Assembly: GCF_024166365.1 (NCBI RefSeq)
Contig: NC_064831.1
Coordinates: 45,633,768 to 45,697,767 of the forward strand
Length of the DNA stretch: 64,000 nt
Reading direction: 5' to 3'
From: Elephas maximus indicus
Taxonomy: Eukaryota > Chordata > Mammalia > Proboscidea > Elephantidae
The stretch's first letter is position 1. The number at the start of each line of letters is the position of its first letter. Below the pieces are notes generated by a model. It did not search any database. It saw only the letters and a program-made list of their open reading frames with translations, and was not told the origin of the DNA. The translations under genes were made by a program, and so were the position numbers. This document shows, one piece after another, positions 56,890 through 64,000 of the stretch.

Positions 56890-57096
56890 TCCACTCTTGG
56901 CTCCATGTCCTTGGACATGCCAACTACTCTTTACGGTTCAGCAACCTCATCCTGAAATGAGGACACACCACTTGCCCTAATCTCCTCACATGGTGGCTGC
57001 GGAGATCACATGATACAAAGTATACGAAAATGCTTTGAAAATCAATGAACTATATAAATAACTTAATTAAATGAACTATATAAATAACTTAATTAA
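56890..57096 (+). repeat. MIR SINE ending in a 26-bp duplication
   Basis: CATGCCAACTACTCTTTACG, then CATCCTGAAATGAGGACA, fits a MIR. At 57045-57096 the 26-bp unit ATGAACTATATAAATAACTT-AATTAA occurs twice in a row. Confidence 0.65.
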
Positions 57097-57394
57097 AAAC
57101 TCATTTTAAGAAGAAGGTTTTCCAAGCTTGCTGTTATTTGGTCAAGTGGCAGGATTTTAAATAACTATTAACCAATCACTTAAGATCTCTCCAAAGAGCC
57201 ATAATGAAGTGATGAAGATGGCGCCAGGCACCAACCACGTGGGCTAATGTAGTTGTAGCCCCCAAGAAGGGATCCTCCACAGAGGCTCTGGTCCTCAAAG
57301 TGAAGGGAGGGGCCTCCAAGCACAGAAGAGACATGCAGTGGGGTGTGATTTACTAAGCCTCCAAAAGGTTTCCACATCTATCTGATATATTTTT

Positions 57395-57590
57395 AAGACC
57401 CAAAGATAGTACAAGAATTGCCAGCACACAGTAGGCATGCAGATACACAGAGAGTTAACTTCTTTAGTCTTCCATTTCCTCATCTGTAAAATGGGAGAAA
57501 AGAAGTCCACTCTGTGGAAAAGACAGATTAAGAGATTACATGTCAACTATCGCCATATACCTGGAACATTAGAAGCACTCAACACATCAA
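57395..57590 (+). repeat. MIR SINE 3' part
   Basis: TTCCTCATCTGTAAAATGGG, then TACCTGGAACATTAGAAGCA. Confidence 0.7.
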
Positions 57591-57661
57591 AGTTGGTGTG
57601 ACTAGATAAATCAGAGTATTTCAGTTATCTTTGCCCCTAAACTAGAAATCTTGGTCTTTTA

Positions 57662-57901
<240 letters not shown>

Positions 57902-58574
57902 TCACCTAGGCAACAGCCCCATTCCTGAAATCGAAGGCCACCAGCAATGTCCTCAGCCTCCCACAAAATCCATCAATTAGATGATGATATTCCAAAAGTT
58001 TCCAGTTATAGTTATTTATCATAGAAGTTTAAGTGTTAAGACACCATGTGATTTGAAAACTCAGCCTGCTGGCCAGGGATGACGACAACTCTGTCATGAT
58101 CCCCTGGTCTCGAGCGAGTGTTGTACAGTTACGAGTAAATCAGGCCAAGAGCAGTGGTGCCTGCTCTGAATATTTTCTCTGTTCTGTGAAATGTTGACTT
58201 GACATCAGGATGTGTTTGTTCCATGACCTTTCAATTTGGGTCTCTACAGAAATATCTTATCTCTAGTAATCATTTCCTAGACTTTGAGGTGGGAGTAGTT
58301 TTGACTCAGTCACTATTCTTTCTTGGTACCTTCTCTGCCAAGGCCTTCCCTATGGTCTCCCCTCTCTCCCTCTACCCATCCGCTTCCTCTCTCCTTGCCT
58401 ATCTGCAAAGCCTGCTGCTGACATGCACAGGTGCACAGGGAAGAAAATAGTGGGATAAATTTGTCATCTAATCAGCTATGTTAGGTTTTTCTCGAATATT
58501 TTTAAAAACAATGTTTTACAGTTTGATACACACTATTTGTACCTCACCTTTTGACTAAACTTCTTAACAAAGAT

Positions 58575-59010
58575 TTTTACGATTAAAAAAAACAATGTTT
58601 TACAGAAAGAGTCCTTATCTTTTAGAGATAACCCGTTGCCACTGAGTTGATTCCAACTCATAGTGACCCTATAGGACAGAGCAGAACTGTCCCATAGAGC
58701 TTCTAAGGAGTGCCTGGTGGATTCAAACTGCCACTTTTGGTTAGCAGCCATAGCACTTAACCACTACACTACCAGGGTTTCCATCTTTTAGAGATACATA
58801 TCAAAATATTTACAAATGATAGGATTTCTGGAATTTGCTTTGAAATAATCTGGGGGGTGAGAGGTGGTGAGGGGTACACATGAAGTAAGGTTGACCAGGA
58901 CTTGATAATTGTTGAAACTGGGCAACGGGTACATAGGTTCACTATACTGTTCTTTCTACTATTATATGTGTTTCAAGTTTTCCACAATAAAAAGCTTTCA
59001 ATATTTTTAA
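58575..59010 (+). mobile_element. L1M 3' end split by an AfroSINE
   Basis: AGAGTCCTTATCTTTTAGAG on the left, TTACAAATGATAGGATTTCT on the right, then GATAATTGTTGAAACTGGGC and a CACAATAAAAAGC end. The AfroSINE at 58630-58783 interrupts it. Confidence 0.75.
58630..58783 (-). repeat. AfroSINE with 14-bp target duplication
   Basis: AACCCGTTGCCACTGAGTTG, body and reverse head. ATCTTTTAGAGATA flanks both sides (about 58616-58629 and 58784-58797). Confidence 0.93.
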
Positions 59011-59485
59011 AGAAAGCTGTGAAAGAAAACATAAGCTTTAGCTAACTAACTGCAATTTTATATCATGATTTCATGTGTTTTATTTGAGTCAATCAAACCT
59101 CTAACCACATAAACTTATTTCTACTAGATTTTCCACTAGGTTTCAATAATCAGGAAGAAACATTGCATAGAAATTTGCAGCTTTTTCTTTGTGGCTGAGT
59201 AAATAGTAAAGTGGAGAAAATAGAGACAAGTGTCCAAGTTACAAAAAAAGAGAAAGATCCACAAACAAGAAGGTCCATTTTGAAAAGGATTCATTTTTCC
59301 TTTGATCTTGAATGAAATAAAGGCACCATTATCATCTCAGTCTGATAAATTTCCTGTTAATTTGGCAGCATAATTTATTCAGGTACGAATCAACTAATGG
59401 GCTGGCTTCTTCCTGCTCAGGTCACTGTGTGAAGAGTGCAGCTGTTTTCCCCTTTCCTCCAGTAAGCGCACAGGTGAAGCTCTCA

Positions 59486-59683
<198 letters not shown>

Positions 59684-59975
59684 TCAAATACAACCTTATT
59701 TGTATTTTATTCCAAATAACTGTTAGTTCACGTTTCCTCAAAGTTTCCTCAGGTCACTAGTTTCAGGAAATACTACCTTTCTGTGGCTTTTCCCATTCCA
59801 TCTTTAAAAAGCACTCTTAAAACAATGTTATGGGAATTACTTCTAGACTGGCAGGGTAAGGACCTCCAAAAACCTACTCCTACATAGATCAATGAAAACA
59901 CTGGCAAAAATGTCAAAATCAGTTTTTTCCAGAACTCTGGAAATTAACAAAGGCTTTGCAACATTCCGAGGAGCA

Positions 59976-60142
59976 CTTACTAAAGGTTGGCAGTTTGAAG
60001 CCACCCAGAGGTACCACAGAAGGGCTGGTGATCCCCTTCTGTTAAGATTACAGACAAGAACACTCCATGGAGCAGCTCTACTCTGTAACACATGGGGTTG
60101 CCATGAGTCATAATCGACTCCACAGCAACTAACAACAACTAC
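59976..60142 (+). repeat. AfroSINE, head-truncated
   Basis: TACTAAAGGTTGGCAGTTTG, the CACCCAGAGGTACCACAGAA block, and tail AGTCATAATCGACTCCACAG with CAACTAACAACAAC. Confidence 0.9.
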
Positions 60143-60829
60143 AACATGGCTATCCCTCTCTCCCTAGCTCCATAGTAGCCCTAAAACCAACAGACTCACA
60201 GTGATTGTAGCTGTGAGAACAATTAGACTAACAGTCACTGTAGGCAGTGGAGACAGAATGGGCTTGGCGCTCCCCAAAAGTCCTATCTCTGAGAACCATC
60301 ACCATTGACCTGTCTAAAAGTTCCCTGAAAAGCTCCATTGAAATAAAGACAATAAAAGGCTTGTCTTTATTTGACCTGACTCAGGGTTCACTATGAAAAC
60401 AACCCTATCCCTAGGGTATTTGTTGAAACCAGTCAGCAGTAATTACTTAACACCAGGGCTACCTGAGGAAGTAATAACTGTTGGGGCTAACAAAAGGCTT
60501 ACCAAAAAAAGCTTAAGAAACAAAAAGTGGAAAATGAGATTCTTATAGGAGGATTTGAAACGCTCCAAAATATTCCTGAGAATCTAGACAGCCAAGCATA
60601 TGTGCATGGCTGTACACATGGCCCAGGAAAGGCCTGAGAAGGCCCTCATCTTTTACTGCTCATTGACCTTGAGGTTATTCTCAAACAGGAAGTGAAGGCT
60701 AAGGCAGAGTTATAAACTGCCTCTTGGAGCACTGAACACAGGCCCCACATACACATACAGCCCAGGCCCAAATGTCTTCATAAACAAAGAGTTAACACCA
60801 ATTCTTCACAAACCCTTCCAAAATAAAGA
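60143..60829. other. RAB27A first intron, unassigned
   Basis: Probably repeat-derived (it runs into an L1), but I cannot assign it. No exon for residues 1-51 of RAB27A is seen here. Confidence 0.35.
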
Positions 60830-63115
60830 AAAGGGAGAAATACTTCCCAACTCATTCTATGAGGCTAGTATTACCTTGATACCAAGCCAAAGATATTATA
60901 AGAAAAATTTTAAAAAACAAAAAACTACAGACCAATATTCCTTCTGAATAAAAAAAAAAAAAATTTTAAAGACCCAAAAATCCTTAACAAAAACTAGCAA
61001 ACAGAATACAGAAAGGATTATACACCATGACCAAGTGGAATTTATAGCAGGAATGGCAAAGTTCGTTTAACATACAAAATTAATCAATACAATACACTCT
61101 ATCTGGGTCTGAGGGTATCCACAGAATAAAGAATTAAAACCACATGGTCATGTCAATAGATGCAGAAAAAGCATCTGACAAAATCTAACACATTTCATGA
61201 TAAAAACACTCAAGAAATTAGAAATACAAAGAATACTAGGTATACAACCTGACATCTACAAAAAACCCACATCTTATATTGTACTGGAGGTTCTCACTAT
61301 GGAAATTAGCAAGAAATAAAAAGCATTCAAATTGGAAAAGAAGAAGTATAACTATTTCTATTCACAGATGACACTAGCTTTCAAATAGAAAACTCTAAGT
61401 AATCCACGCACACATACACAAACTATTAGAACTAATAAACAACTCCAGCAAGGTTGCAGTATGCAAGGTCAGTCTACAAAATAAGCTGCATTTCTGTACA
61501 CTAGCAATGAAAATTAGAAAATAAAATTAAGAAAACAATTTCACTTATAACAGCATCAAAAATATTAAAATACTTAAGAATAAATTTAACAAAAGAAGTA
61601 TAAAACTTATACTCTGAAAACTACAAAACACTGTTGAAAATAAAGAAGATCTAAATAAATGGAAAAACACCCTATGTTTATGGACAGGAAGATTCATTAT
61701 TGTTAAAAGAGCAATACTCCCCAAATTAATCTATTGCCTCGGTGTAATCTCTATCAGGAACCCAGTTGCCTTCTTTGTAGACACTAACAAACTGATACTA
61801 CAATTCATATGCAATTTCAAGGGACCCAGAATAGCCAAAACAATCTTCAAAAAGGAGAACAAATGTGGAGGACTCAGCTTCTCAATTTCAAAACTTACTA
61901 CAAAGCTATAGTAACAACAACAACAATGGTACAGGCAAAGGGACAGACATACAGATGAATGAAACAGAATTGCAAGTTCAGAAATAAATTCTGACATTTA
62001 TGGTCAAATGATTTTCAGTAAGAATCGCAAGACAAAACAATGGGAAAGAATAGTCTTTTCAACAAGTAGTGCTGGGTCAAATAGGTACCCAGATGCAAAA
62101 GATGAAGTTACTCTCATCATATACAAAAGTTAACTAAAAATGGATCATAAACCTAAATGTTAAGAGCTAAAACTATCCTCAACCCATATATCGAATAAGA
62201 ACTCTTATACAGAAAGTATAAAAGAACTTTTACAAATTAACAACAAAAAAGACAAATAACCCAACTAAAAAATAAGCGAAAGATCTAAAGAGACATTTCT
62301 CTAAAGAAGATACACAAGTGGCCAATAAGCCTATGACAAGATGTTTCTCATCAACGCTAATCATTAAGCAAATGCAAATCAAACCTACAACGAGGTACCA
62401 CTTCACACCTACTAGGATGGCTATAATCAAAAAGATGGACAATAACAAGTGTTGGTGAGAATGTAGAGAAGTTGGAACCCTCATCATACATTGCTGGTGG
62501 AAATCCAGAATGGTACATTTTTGGAAAAGCTTGGAAGTTCCTCAAAAGTTTAGCATAGAGTCATTACACGACCCAGCAATTATTCTCCTGGGTATGCACC
62601 GAAGAGAACTGAAAATATATGTCATCACAAAAAACTGTATATGAGTGTTAACAGAAGCATTATTCATAATAGGCAAAATGTGGAAATAATCCAAATGCCC
62701 ATCAACTGATGAATGGATAAACAAAACGTGATACATCCATACAATGGAATGTTATTCAGCCCTGAAAAGGAATGAAGCTCTGAAACAAGCTACAAAACAG
62801 ATGAACTTTGAACACCTGTAAGTGAAAGAAGCCAGACACAAAAGGCCACGTATTGTATGATTCAATTTATATGAAATGTGCTTAATAGGCACAACAATAG
62901 AGATTGCTCGTTGCCGGGGGCTCAGGGGAGGGGGTCATGAGGAGTTACTGCTAACAGGTAGGGGGTTTCTTTCTGGGGTGATAATATGTTCTAAAATTAG
63001 ATGGTGGTGATGGGTACACAACTGTATATACGGAAGGCCACAGAATTGCATACTTTAACAGGTAAATTTTATATTGTATGACTTATGTCTTAATAAAACT
63101 ATTTTTTTTTTAAAC
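60830..63115 (+). mobile_element. L1M LINE, ORF2 part and 3' end
   Basis: ACCATGACCAAGTGGAATTT, then AGTATGCAAGGTCAGTCTAC, then CATCAACTGATGAATGGATA and ATACAATGGAATGTTATTC trace L1 ORF2 in order, followed by a GTACACAACTGTATATAC 3' UTR and a TTAATAAAACT end. The frame is destroyed. It belongs to an older subfamily than the L1 at 8226-10213, because the 3' UTR differs entirely. Confidence 0.85.
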
Positions 63116-64000
63116 AAGGCTATAAGATGAGAATCAACAAAATTAACAAAAATAATTACATGTATGTTGGTTCTACCAATTACATGTCAATACTGAAAGC
63201 TTCACAAAGGCCCTATTCTTACTCAGCACATCTGAGTTTCTCACAACCCTCTGCTAGTGGAAGAAAAGGCCTAGTGGGGTAGGGAGGTAGGATGAGTTCT
63301 CCTGTCCTGGAAGCTGGAGACCCTGTATCTTTCCTTGGCAGAAGGCACTCCATTGGTGAGCCTTTGTCATTAATGTCCTGAGCACCGATGACCTGCTTCA
63401 CGGTAACAGTAGATTTTTGAGCAAAAAATTTAGTACTTGGAGAAGGCCATCTTCCCTTCTCTACAACTGTGGCATGGTGACCTCCTGCTTCCTCCCTGTC
63501 CTGTTTTGAGGTTCTTTAACAAGATAATAAAGCCTCTCTTGTCATCATTCTGCAGACTCTCCCCTTGTTCCCTCGGGGTCCTTCTCAGATGACATCTACT
63601 CTTGGCATTCTCCAGTCCTGCTCCAACCTCACCTCCTGGCAGCAGTGATGCGTTCTGCCACTTACTGTTCCACATGGGATTGCTGAGGTTTTAATTAAGA
63701 GGAAATCATCAAAAATGGTAAGATATCAACAGAGGAAGAGATAGCCTGTGGAATATGGGTATGGGAGGGGCAGGGTGGCTGACAGGCTTGATAACAAACT
63801 TAGACACATAACTTTGTGGAACTCAGAAATGAAGATATGTGTTAAAAGACTGCTAAGTGAAAATTACACAGAATTCTTTACTTTTACTTCGTCTGCTTGA
63901 TATTGCGCCCCTTCAAAACAGCCTTTTTTTTTTTTTAATGACAAACTTAAAAAAAAAATTTTTTTTTTTTTTAAGCTTGTCTTTATTTATTCTTAAGATA
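63116..64000. other. RAB27A first intron, unassigned
   Basis: No P-loop-encoding exon is present. An A10 run (63949-63958) abuts a T14 run (63959-63972). Confidence 0.45.

Noticed and set aside
63219-63675. Two minus-strand open frames as the missing RAB27A first exon
   Set aside because: Neither contains a P-loop (GxxxxGKS/T) or the expected start of the Rab fold, and no suitable donor in phase 0 was seen.

Overview
The window is mammalian nuclear DNA, and it most likely comes from an afrotherian, probably an elephant or close relative. The main evidence is about 35 copies of a tRNA-derived SINE. Its head carries a Pol III A box (TGGCGCAGTGG) and a B box (GGTTCGAATCC), and its tail reads like AGTCGGAATCGACTC followed by a (CAA)n or GGGTTTGGTTTTT end. 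That is the AfroSINE architecture. The window also holds RTE (BovB-type) LINE copies whose 3' end matches the SINE tail, L1 copies with an unusual long 3' UTR, and ancient eutherian repeats (L2, MIR, MER5A, MER20-like, Tigger). The species assignment is an inference.

Two real protein-coding genes are present. Both lie on the minus strand in head-to-tail order, as in human 15q21. RSL24D1 (60S ribosome biogenesis factor) is complete: six coding exons between 24490 and 39636 join in phase into 163 codons plus a stop, and its promoter lies in a CpG island around 39.3-40.5 kb. RAB27A (small GTPase of melanosome and lytic-granule transport) is partial. Its last four coding exons (59572-59487, 57878-57775, 53360-53237, 45516-45318) join in phase into 170 codons plus a stop. 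The first coding exon, about 51 codons with the P-loop, should lie beyond position 64000. The RAB27A 3' UTR probably runs to a poly(A) signal at 43230-43235, which leaves about 3.5 kb between the end of RAB27A and the start of RSL24D1.

Layout: 1-24 kb is intergenic and rich in nested transposable elements (RTE inside a Tigger-like element, L1 inside an older L1-type element, a SINE inside MER5A, a SINE split by another element), plus two minisatellites at 22.45-23.4 kb. 24.1-39.7 kb is RSL24D1 and its SINE-rich introns. 39.7-43.2 kb is the CpG island and a short repeat-filled intergenic stretch. 43.2-64 kb is RAB27A, whose introns hold L1, L2, MIR, SINEs, short tandem duplications and an unexplained 33-bp inverted repeat at 49.67-50.39 kb that may mark an inverted retrocopy.

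The two genes are unrelated in function and are neighbours only by conserved synteny. I found no tRNA or rRNA gene, CRISPR array or operon-like structure. The most interesting material is the repeat architecture rather than a new gene system.
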